Positions 26,840-34,360 of a stretch of DNA of 64,000 bases are shown here, in pieces. The stretch comes from a virus. Location of the stretch: positions 1-64,000 of the IMG/VR virus record IMGVR_UViG_3300028844_006119, one strand, 5' to 3'. The notes under the pieces are model-generated. The model had not been told where the DNA came from. It was given only the letters and a program-made list of their open reading frames with translations, and did no database searches. How positions within the stretch are numbered: the first letter of the stretch is position 1; every line of letters begins with the position of its first letter. The position numbers and the translations under genes were made by a program.

Positions 26840-28476
26840 GCTACCTGTCCGTTTTTCAGTCCATCTCGGACGCCACGTTCGAGAGTGTCTCGGGTACCTT
26901 CGGGGGCGGAGGGGACGGGGAGGCCGTTCACCATGTCCGGCGTCCGATGCGTGGACTTCTTTTGCCGCAGGAGACCTATGCGGCGATCTCCGTCATTGGA
27001 GGCGGGCTCAAGAACTCCTCCCTCCCTGAGCATAATCAGGGGGCGTACACTACAAACTTTCTCCTGCAGTCTGTCACAGAGACGAGAAACGAGAAGGTCC
27101 AGTACGTTTCTACCTTCGGAAGCACGTACGCATTCTTCTTCGGAGAGCAGCCCCGACTCATTAACTGTTCCGCGGTACTCCTAAATACTCCCGACTTCAA
27201 CTGGGAGAAGGAATGGTGGACGAACTACGACGCCATACTTCGAGGAACGTCCCTAACGAGCAGAAATACCAAGGCTTCTCTTACGTATGACGGGACCACG
27301 GTCACCGGGTACCTGACCAACTGCACTACAATTAAGAACGCCCAAGATCCTCTTCAGGTGACTGTGAACTTCAGCATGTTTGTCGAAAGCATCGATTTTG
27401 TGGATCCCGGAGGAAACACTCAGCCGTACGGCGGAAGTGATGACACTAGGGCCGACTACCTCGGCGTCGGCAATGTCCTGAATCGCGATGATAGACGGGT
27501 CTTGTCAGAGTCCACTACCGCAGCGGTGAGGCGGGCGAACATCCAGATCTCGCCTTTGTCGGGAACCTCTAGTATCAGCGGCCTCGCCGGAGCCCTAAGT
27601 GCCATTGACGGGGCACTCTCGAATTTCGTCCGAACGGCAAGAAACCTGCTGTATGGGCGGAACATCGTGGTGCCCCGGAGCTTCACAGGCGCAAGAGCCA
27701 GTGTTCCCATTTTCCCTGAGGGCAGTGGAGCGGAGGGCCTCGCAGGTGGAGGGATAAGCAACTTCTTCGGAAAGAGCCTTCTTACCTACTCTGAGGACGG
27801 CACCAATACTGCCGGGGGAGCTTCGGTGACCCTCAGAAGCAACACCGACGGCTTCCTTACCCGGGAGTACTTGCTAGAGCAGCAAAAGAAAAAGTCGCAC
27901 ACCTACGAGAACTTCGATGAGTACGTGAACACCCCTCCCAGGTCGAGCGCCCTCAAAGAGCTTTACGCGGACGTGTACTCCGATTCCTTCTTCGGGCCCG
28001 AACTGGAGCTTGCCCTGTTAGATCTGGGGGCTTTTGCGGATAACCTAGTCCTAAATGAGAAGTCAGTGGCCGCGTTTTCGGCATTCGGGATGGGGAAAGC
28101 AGTGCTTCCGTACACCGCCCTCGGAGATCCGACAAATTCTGATATGGCGCTGTTGAATTACAATGCCGCTAAGTCCAAGGAGGCCGTTTCCGGTGTGCTA
28201 AGAACTCTCGCACGAACCGTCTACGGCGTAGCCACCTTCGCTTACGGCACCAGTGTCGTAAATAGACGGAGAGATCTGCAGGACTCCATCACCAACCCGA
28301 ATACTGGAGGTCTGGACGCCGCTACGCTATCGGACATGATCTCGGCTACCGAGGCGTCTCAGCGGAGCGCGGAGCAGGACCGCCTCGCGTCGGAAGCTGA
28401 AGCCTCCGCCCTACGAGGTAACACGGGAACTGTAGAGCCCAATCTGATCTCCGTTATCGGCGGCATCCTCACATAA
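26836..28476 (+). CDS. Putative tail-tip/baseplate protein, 546 aa
   Basis: It begins with GTG overlapping the previous stop. The N-terminal half is strand-rich, with a conserved-looking core (FLLQSVTETRNEKVQYVSTF; YAFFFGEQPRLINCSAVLLN; NWEKEWWTNYDAILRGT), features I associate with uncharacterised baseplate proteins of myophages. The C-terminal third is helical and Ala/Ser-rich (ALLNYNAAKSKEAVSGVLRT). It has no enzymatic motif. Placed directly before the hub protein with a 10-base gap, it is likely part of the tail tube/hub interface. Confidence 0.6.
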   Translation: MSYLSVFQSISDATFESVSGTFGGGGDGEAVHHVRRPMRGLLLPQETYAAISVIGGGLKNSSLPEHNQGAYTTNFLLQSVTETRNEKVQYVSTFGSTYAFFFGEQPRLINCSAVLLNTPDFNWEKEWWTNYDAILRGTSLTSRNTKASLTYDGTTVTGYLTNCTTIKNAQDPLQVTVNFSMFVESIDFVDPGGNTQPYGGSDDTRADYLGVGNVLNRDDRRVLSESTTAAVRRANIQISPLSGTSSISGLAGALSAIDGALSNFVRTARNLLYGRNIVVPRSFTGARASVPIFPEGSGAEGLAGGGISNFFGKSLLTYSEDGTNTAGGASVTLRSNTDGFLTREYLLEQQKKKSHTYENFDEYVNTPPRSSALKELYADVYSDSFFGPELELALLDLGAFADNLVLNEKSVAAFSAFGMGKAVLPYTALGDPTNSDMALLNYNAAKSKEAVSGVLRTLARTVYGVATFAYGTSVVNRRRDLQDSITNPNTGGLDAATLSDMISATEASQRSAEQDRLASEAEASALRGNTGTVEPNLISVIGGILT

Positions 28477-28486
28477 GGAGAATCCC

Positions 28487-31400
28487 ATGGCACTTACTGG
28501 GACAGGGGGAGCACATTACCTCCACTTACGTTGTTTTCTGGAAGGCATTGAGGTCCCCGTTATCGGGGCATCGGTAACCTCACAGCTGAACGCCCCCGCT
28601 ACGGCCAACATCCAGATTGTTCCCAGCGACAGGCTAGCCACGCTTCTCCCCAGGACGACAGTGCACCTGTTCTTCCTGGATTCCGTGACCTTCGCTGGTC
28701 GGGGGGAGGGAGCCGAGCCTGACGATCATGACTACCGCCTTATGTTCTGCGGAGAGGTATTCGACACATCTATTGGAAAGTCTGGGCACGGGTCGAGATC
28801 GGCGTCTCTTCGGTGTATGGACTTCTCGAATGTCTGGGACACCAACTACTCGTACATCATGAGATACGCGGTGGGCGCTCAGGAGACCGCCGAAGGCGGG
28901 GCTATCCTAAAGAATGTGTCCGGCTTTGTAGGAGGCGGCGGCACCAATAACGGGTCAGGGAACTCCAACCCCTTCGATGACATCGTCAACTCGCCCGCCG
29001 ATGTTATTGCGCGGATGGCCACCGCATCTGGAGCAGGCAACCCGGCCGCTCCAGGAAAGGGCACCGTTTTGGGGGGCCTTCTGGCCGTACTCGAGCTGTT
29101 GAGCGGCATTCAGGGCCTATATATTGGGATTAATCCGTGGGCTACGGTCCATGAGCGCCGCTGCCGAGTCATGGACTCCCTTGTCTCCGACAATGGGACG
29201 ACCGCCAAGAGCCTGTTCGACCAGCAGGTGTTTGCTGACTGGCTTCAGCAGAGGACAGGTACTGCCGCCTCTGTGATCAGCTTTCGGCAGATCATCAACC
29301 TGATCCTCGGGTACATCTACTACGACGTGGTCACCAACGTCACTCCCTCTTATTTTGCGGGAGATAACGGGGCGGGCCTTCCAGGCAGAGACGTCCCGGA
29401 GTGGAAAGTATCGGCAGGAGGTCCTGCGGAAGAGGGGGGCGAGAGCGATGCCCTATCCTTATCGGAGCTCACAAACATGGGTCCCGTGCCTCGGGGCAAA
29501 GTTGCGGGGCTCGACTCAACGTTCTGGGCCTATTGCACAGAGGTACTAACCAAACTCAGTGAACTATGTGCTACGCAGAAATTCAAATCCGGAAGTATGG
29601 CGGGCAAACCCATAAGGTTCGCGATTACCTCCGGCTATCGGAACATGGAACAGCAGCAGGCACTGAATGACAAGAAGGCGGCAGACGGGAAGGGAAAGAA
29701 GGCAACCAGGAGGGCACATACCGCTGGGTTCGCAATCGATATTGCGGCCATAGGCATCGGGGCGACAGGAACCATGCCGTACATGAAGGGGGAGAAAGGC
29801 TCTACGATGGGCAAGCCCATCCCGATAGAAGTGGCAGCTGGGCCAAAAACCAACGCCACTAAGCGCTTTAGGGCGGCTCTCTTCGCCCTTGAGATGCAGC
29901 AGGGCCCCATAATCAATGCGAGTATCACTGATTTTGATGACCTGCTGAAGAAGATCAGAGCACATGAGAATACCTTGAGTAAGTGCTTTGTGAACGAGGC
30001 CGGACTGGCAGTGGCGGAGGCTACTGTTCGCAACGCCGCTCAATTTTGGAAGCTGTATGGCGAGGCAGTAAAGGCAGTAAATAAAACCACGAAGACGGGC
30101 ATCAGAGGTTGGTGGGGCGGGGACTGGAAGACCGCCACGGACCCCCTCTGGGGAATGTTCGGCGTTGGACTAGATCCCGTTCACGTAGAGGACGAGGACT
30201 GGGACGGAAAAACTGCCAGCACCTTGGGAGGATTCGCGCCCCCCACAGAGGTGAGCGCAGTTCTACGTAAGGGGGAGTCCCGGGAGACGCTCAAGTCCTT
30301 CATCTTCCGGCCCAATATCTGGTTTTGTGCGCCGCCCCTGTGCAATGTAGTTCTGCCGCATATGTACGAGACCATGTCTGTGAGCAGGCAGATGATGCGG
30401 GAAACCACGCGACTTCAGCTGGACGCGTTCAACCAGTTCTTTGAGAGCAACGTACTAAACACATTTTACTACGCCCCGCAGTTTCAGGCAGCGGAGGGAA
30501 AGACCTCCGCAAACCACGTTATGGGCGAGGGCATGGGCTCCGTCACCAAGACCATCGTCATGGATCACGAGGTATTCTCGGGAATCATCCCGAAGATGGA
30601 GCGGATCTCGGAGATCTCTTTTTACGCAAAACAGTCGGGGCAGGGATCGGAGCTCCGAGTGACTGACTCGGGAGAGGTGGAGGCATCGTCCGCCCAAGCA
30701 ACTATTGTTGACTACGGGGAGCGGGTCGCACATTACAACTTCCTGACCCACAGGTTTGCGGCCCGCAGCGGCTCCTTCGGGGGCCCATTCAACCCCTACC
30801 TGGTGTGCGGGTTTCCAGCGGTGCTTGTTGACTCCGTCCCTTCACTCAGCAAGGAAGAAGACCGGGCGGGCGTACTACAGAGTATTGCGGAGGGAGAGAG
30901 GCCCTCAACTAAGGTCCACTGGCTGGGGACTATTGAATCCCTGAGTCATACGTATGACCAGTCCGGGGCCAGGACAACTGCGCAGCTCAAGTATGTGAGG
31001 TCCCACAGAACGGGGGACAACACAGACGATTTGCTTGCGGAGTCTGTTACGGACCAGGGCATCTTCAAGATTCAGGATGCCGACTACTCTCCGGCTATAG
31101 GTGATGGGGCGGTTGCGTGGCCTGTCACGTCCGTCAAGACCATGACCGCCGAGCACCAGAAGAAGCTAGAGGATTTCAAGGATGCCTGGATCTTCCAGTA
31201 CGTAGCCAAGACCGTGGGTGGGAGCCTGGAGAAGCTTTCGCAGTCCTTCCTCATCAAGCTGTATTCTGGGATCCCCCCGGAGAAGGATGATGTGCCGCCG
31301 GCAGATCAGTACAGGGCGCTAGGTCCGAATACTGCCGATAAGTCCAAGGAGAAGGTCTCCGTAGACGCCAGCATTAAGAGTCCCACCGGGACGGAGATTA

Positions 31401-32473
31401 CGGAGGTTTCTTGGTCCGGAGCAGAGACTTGGGCTGTGGTCCGGTTCAAGGTCGCCCTCCCCGAACAGGGCCGGAAGCAGTTTCTCTCCTTTAAGGCGGG
31501 TCTTACTGAGATCACCCTCATGGAGATGTCCAGGTCTTCGGCTTACCCATTCACAAAGGATGTGGAAGAGCATAAGGCCTTGGCGGCGTTTGGGGAGATG
31601 AGTGAGATCTACGACATAGGCGCCATTCAGTCAGATCCGACTGGAAGGTTTGCGCCAGTGCAGATTGATGTCCCTGTGCTTTTGCCGGGAGATACCCTCA
31701 CTATTGCGTATAAGGGGTCTTCGGGATCTGTAGCGGGCAGCCGGGATCTGCCCATTGAGGAGGCTATTAGGCCCCCATTCATAGACAAGGGTGTGTACAC
31801 CAATGCGCCGTCAGAGGAGGAGGGGTACTCCAAGATAGACTTGCTTTATGGGCATCTCTTTGGCTCCCCTTCGGTCATCCATAACCTACTCCTGGCGGGG
31901 GCTACTCCGTACGACGGCATGGATATCCACTCAGTGGAGCAGGCCGTTGACTACATCGTGGCGACTGCTAGTATTCAGGAGGGAACTCAGCAATCATACG
32001 TTTCCGCGTTGACCAGCAGGAACATTGCAAGCCTGCCTGACATTTTGGCCCCTAAGGGGTGGAAGCCTAAGCCCGCCTCAGAAGGGGGGTACCTGTGGGA
32101 GTACGACGCAGGCACCAGCGCCAAGGACATCAAACTCACCGGCGGGTTCCACTCCAACGCCGTCACGGGGAAGAGCCACATAGGCCTTAAGGGGGTCTCT
32201 GAGATCTCCGAGGTCGGGCAGAAGCTGAAGTTTGGCTCTCGTCTGGAGTTCCTGGACCTAGAGACGACCCGGGAGCTGGGCTCTCGTTTGATGCCCGAGG
32301 AGAAGGTGACCCTTGGCGAAGACACCTCAATCCGACTAGACCCTAGAGCGCCCCGCGCGAAGAGGGTTACCGAGTACTTGCAGGATATTGGTGGAACTTC
32401 TGCTCTCCGTAAGTTAGACTTTGGGTCTACTGGATTTACTACGACGCCGGACGGCCGAGGAGGAAAAGGATGA
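28487..32473 (+). CDS. Baseplate hub-like protein with embedded M15-type peptidase domain, 1328 aa
   Basis: The N-terminus (LRCFLEGIEVPVIGASVTSQ; ATANIQIVPSDR; LMFCGEVFDTSIG) follows the layout of gp27/gpD-type hub proteins. At about residues 372-425 an insertion reads FAITSGYRNMEQQQALN, then RRAHTAGFAIDIA. This matches the SGYR...HxxGxAxD motif of M15 D,D-/L,D-carboxypeptidases, with His and Asp as zinc ligands; the third ligand is not identified. That domain would cleave peptidoglycan cross-bridges during entry. The remaining 900 residues are long beta-rich and alpha/beta segments without recognised domains. At 1328 aa it is much longer than classical hubs. A GGAG site precedes the start. 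Confidence 0.65.
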   Translation: MALTGTGGAHYLHLRCFLEGIEVPVIGASVTSQLNAPATANIQIVPSDRLATLLPRTTVHLFFLDSVTFAGRGEGAEPDDHDYRLMFCGEVFDTSIGKSGHGSRSASLRCMDFSNVWDTNYSYIMRYAVGAQETAEGGAILKNVSGFVGGGGTNNGSGNSNPFDDIVNSPADVIARMATASGAGNPAAPGKGTVLGGLLAVLELLSGIQGLYIGINPWATVHERRCRVMDSLVSDNGTTAKSLFDQQVFADWLQQRTGTAASVISFRQIINLILGYIYYDVVTNVTPSYFAGDNGAGLPGRDVPEWKVSAGGPAEEGGESDALSLSELTNMGPVPRGKVAGLDSTFWAYCTEVLTKLSELCATQKFKSGSMAGKPIRFAITSGYRNMEQQQALNDKKAADGKGKKATRRAHTAGFAIDIAAIGIGATGTMPYMKGEKGSTMGKPIPIEVAAGPKTNATKRFRAALFALEMQQGPIINASITDFDDLLKKIRAHENTLSKCFVNEAGLAVAEATVRNAAQFWKLYGEAVKAVNKTTKTGIRGWWGGDWKTATDPLWGMFGVGLDPVHVEDEDWDGKTASTLGGFAPPTEVSAVLRKGESRETLKSFIFRPNIWFCAPPLCNVVLPHMYETMSVSRQMMRETTRLQLDAFNQFFESNVLNTFYYAPQFQAAEGKTSANHVMGEGMGSVTKTIVMDHEVFSGIIPKMERISEISFYAKQSGQGSELRVTDSGEVEASSAQATIVDYGERVAHYNFLTHRFAARSGSFGGPFNPYLVCGFPAVLVDSVPSLSKEEDRAGVLQSIAEGERPSTKVHWLGTIESLSHTYDQSGARTTAQLKYVRSHRTGDNTDDLLAESVTDQGIFKIQDADYSPAIGDGAVAWPVTSVKTMTAEHQKKLEDFKDAWIFQYVAKTVGGSLEKLSQSFLIKLYSGIPPEKDDVPPADQYRALGPNTADKSKEKVSVDASIKSPTGTEITEVSWSGAETWAVVRFKVALPEQGRKQFLSFKAGLTEITLMEMSRSSAYPFTKDVEEHKALAAFGEMSEIYDIGAIQSDPTGRFAPVQIDVPVLLPGDTLTIAYKGSSGSVAGSRDLPIEEAIRPPFIDKGVYTNAPSEEEGYSKIDLLYGHLFGSPSVIHNLLLAGATPYDGMDIHSVEQAVDYIVATASIQEGTQQSYVSALTSRNIASLPDILAPKGWKPKPASEGGYLWEYDAGTSAKDIKLTGGFHSNAVTGKSHIGLKGVSEISEVGQKLKFGSRLEFLDLETTRELGSRLMPEEKVTLGEDTSIRLDPRAPRAKRVTEYLQDIGGTSALRKLDFGSTGFTTTPDGRGGKG

Positions 32474-32706
32474 TTTCTCAGGACATGCTTCAGGCATTCA
32501 ATGAGGCGCTGCTCAAGGAAGCTGTTGCCCCTCCGGCTGCGGCAGCGAAGATGAGTGGCAAGATGAAGGGACTTCTGGGCCTCGGAGCTGCTGCCGGCGT
32601 GGGAGCGGGAGTTCTCGGAGAGCAGGCCAAGGATGATATCGTCCAAGGACGGCTGTCCAGAAAGCAGATGGCTCGCGGCCAGGGCGTTCACCACCTGCTT
32701 ACCTGA
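32470..32706 (+). CDS. Small putative internal protein with membrane segment, 78 aa
   Basis: It overlaps the hub stop by ATGA. The N-terminus (MISQDMLQAFNEALLKEAV) contains L15-K16-E17|A18, the T4-type prohead cleavage motif. After a Pro/Ala linker comes a Gly/Ala-rich hydrophobic segment at about 34-50 (LLGLGAAAGVGAGVLGE) that could insert in a membrane. The C-terminus is basic. Cleavage would release a small hydrophobic peptide from a propeptide. It may be an internal head protein. Confidence 0.55.
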   Translation: MISQDMLQAFNEALLKEAVAPPAAAAKMSGKMKGLLGLGAAAGVGAGVLGEQAKDDIVQGRLSRKQMARGQGVHHLLT

Positions 32707-32713
32707 GAGTCTC

Positions 32714-32968
32714 ATGAGCGACAAACACAGTCTTTTCCAGAGATCCCCGGAGGCCCTTCTCAGTGAAGGTGCCGAGCGATCTAACGTGGCCGTCACCAAT
32801 CAGATGCTGGACGACTTGTTCTCCAGAAGAGATGTGATGGGGAAGAAGGCGTATTCCCAGCTCCGCTCCCTGTTCACGGGCAAGGAGCACTATGGGCGCA
32901 ACACTCGCCTCGGCATGTCCGCGAATGAATCCTCTAAGCTCGTAAATCGGGCCTTTAGTGGTGAGTAG
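32714..32968 (+). CDS. Small putative internal protein, 84 aa
   Basis: The ATG at 32714 lies eight bases after the previous stop, preceded by GAGAG. Residues 15-19 (LLSEG) include L16-S17-E18|G19, another match to the T4-type prohead protease consensus. The mature part is helical and basic (RSNVAVTNQMLDDLFSRRDV). Its end overlaps the sigma-factor start. The shared N-terminal motif with the neighbour and with two genes near 16 kb suggests joint packaging. Confidence 0.55.
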   Translation: MSDKHSLFQRSPEALLSEGAERSNVAVTNQMLDDLFSRRDVMGKKAYSQLRSLFTGKEHYGRNTRLGMSANESSKLVNRAFSGE

Positions 32969-33791
32969 CCTGAGAGATAGGCTGCAGAAGATCGCAGCGA
33001 AGGACCCCTACGAGTTTCCCAAGACGTGGGGCACCAAGGATCGCAAGACAGGTGAGGTTACCCCTTTCTACGGTAAAGCCGCGAAAGAGGTAACTATGTG
33101 GAGGACATGGAAGGAGTCCGGGGAAGATCCCGACCACCTTGCCCCTCTTCTCCAGTCTCTAAATCCTGTGATCAACAGTAATGTTCTGCGCCACCGCGCC
33201 CCACGCATTCACAAGCCGGTGATAGAGGCCGAGGCTCGAACTCTCACCGTGAAGGCACTGCGGAGGTACAACCCCTCTCGGGGGACCATGGTCTCCTCCC
33301 ACGTACACAACAATCTGAAAGGTCTGAACCGCTTTGTAAAGAAGCACCAGAACTTCACACGCATCGTGGAGACTCAGGCCAATAAAATTGGTGATTACGA
33401 CAGGGCAAAATCCTCGTTGGCAGAGGAGCTGGGCAGGGACCCAACTACCTTAGAGATCTCGGACAGAATTAAGTTGTCCCCGAAGAAGGTGGCGCGTCTC
33501 GAGAAGGAGCTCCGTAAGGACAAGTTCTCTGCACTGCCCTCTGACGATATGATCAGTGCCAACCCTTTCGAGAAGACGCTCCCTGAATCCCGAGAGATCA
33601 TTGAGATGCTCCCCTACGAGCTCACAATGAACGAGCAGGCGGTGTTCAACCACCTGTACGGGCGTGGCGGCTTTCGCAAGGACCGGATGACCAAAAGTAT
33701 CGCCAAGAAGTTGGGCTGGTCGGAGTCCAAGGTATCGCAAGTAAAGAACTCCATTATCAAGAAGTACCACGCGTACGAGGACTCTTTTTAA
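32958..33791 (+). CDS. Phage-encoded sigma-70-family RNA polymerase sigma factor
   Basis: 277 aa with a GTG start overlapping the previous gene. Region 2-like: LNPVINSNVLRHRAPRIHKP followed by ALRRYNPSRGTMVSSHVHNN and the basic/aromatic FVKKHQN stretch that contacts the -10 element. Region 3-like: LAEELGRDPTTLEIS then LSPKKVARLEKEL. Region 4-like: LTMNEQAVFNHLYG then KSIAKKLGWSESKVSQVKN, a clear helix-turn-helix for the -35. Phage sigma factors redirect host RNA polymerase to late genes, for example T4 gp55. The recurring CATAAATA boxes resemble T4 late promoters and are candidate targets, although they precede non-structural genes here. There is no region 1. The length is near the 230-300 of group 3 sigmas. 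Confidence 0.85.
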   Translation: MVSSLRDRLQKIAAKDPYEFPKTWGTKDRKTGEVTPFYGKAAKEVTMWRTWKESGEDPDHLAPLLQSLNPVINSNVLRHRAPRIHKPVIEAEARTLTVKALRRYNPSRGTMVSSHVHNNLKGLNRFVKKHQNFTRIVETQANKIGDYDRAKSSLAEELGRDPTTLEISDRIKLSPKKVARLEKELRKDKFSALPSDDMISANPFEKTLPESREIIEMLPYELTMNEQAVFNHLYGRGGFRKDRMTKSIAKKLGWSESKVSQVKNSIIKKYHAYEDSF

Positions 33792-34027
33792 TGGCCGTGT
33801 CCGACATTGGCGAGCTCATAGATCTGATAGAGGACGAGCTGCAGCCCGTGCTCGACGAGGAGGAAAAGCGCCTTGTTGAGGAGGCACTGCTCCTAAAGCT
33901 AGTCTACGAGGGTATGACAGGAACGGCGTTTTCTGATAAAACACCCACAGAGGTAGCCGAGGCGTTCACCGTCCGGTTCATCACAGAAATGGCAGTAACC
34001 GTGGCCCCGGCAGTGGAGCCGGAATAG
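33791..34027 (+). CDS. Small acidic hypothetical protein, 78 aa
   Basis: Its ATG overlaps the sigma-factor stop (TAATG). The protein is acidic and helical (IGELIDLIEDELQPVLDEEE; LVEEALLLKLVYEGM). Co-translation with the sigma factor raises the possibility of an anti-sigma or co-regulator role, as in T4 where gp33 partners gp55. That is inference from position and acidity only. Confidence 0.6.
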   Translation: MAVSDIGELIDLIEDELQPVLDEEEKRLVEEALLLKLVYEGMTGTAFSDKTPTEVAEAFTVRFITEMAVTVAPAVEPE

Positions 34028-34068
34028 CGGCCTCCGCTCCCCCCATACTCCGACAAAAAGCGCAGACA

Positions 34069-34275
34069 ATGGTAATTCAAGATATGGCATTTGCTGCCTT
34101 CATCGTCCACATGGGGCACCCACTTGCCGGCGTCTCACGAAACGGCAGGCGAGTATCCTGGGAGTTCACCCTCACCGAGGAAGAGATCGCAAACATTGAC
34201 GCCCTCTGGCCTTCGAGTGGGGAGAGCAAGTTCTTCAACGTTTACCAAACCCTTAAAAATCAGATTCGGAAATAA
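34069..34275 (+). CDS. DUF5659-like small protein, 68 aa
   Basis: The sequence DMAFAAFIVHMGHPLAGVSR, then NGRRVSWEFTLTEEEI, then LKNQIRK follows the pattern of DUF5659, a short family found in phages and bacteria (a 'GH-x-L-x-G-V' strand, then NGRRVSF-type strand and a C-terminal helix). The biochemical role of the family is unknown to me. It is preceded by a short gap that holds nothing else. Confidence in the family name is moderate. Confidence 0.6.
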   Translation: MVIQDMAFAAFIVHMGHPLAGVSRNGRRVSWEFTLTEEEIANIDALWPSSGESKFFNVYQTLKNQIRK

Positions 34276-34299
34276 CCCCGAGTCCCGCACAAAAGAGCG

Positions 34300-34328
34300 T
34301 TGACAGAGATCTGCGCCACGGCTTTCCT
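34300..34328 (+). promoter_or_regulatory. Possible promoter before the 597-aa structural gene
   Basis: TTGACA followed 17 bases later by TTTCCT. The -35 is perfect but the -10 is poor. The downstream gene has its own terminator, so a dedicated promoter is expected near here, but I cannot identify its -10 element with confidence. Confidence 0.25.
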
Positions 34329-34360
34329 TTTTTTCAACTCCACTTTTGTGAGGCTCTACC

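Noticed and set aside
26836-28476. Tail sheath or tube identity for the 546-aa gene
   Set aside because: Its order after the tape measure and before the hub, and the lack of sheath-like motifs, favour a tail-tip protein; there was no positive evidence for sheath.
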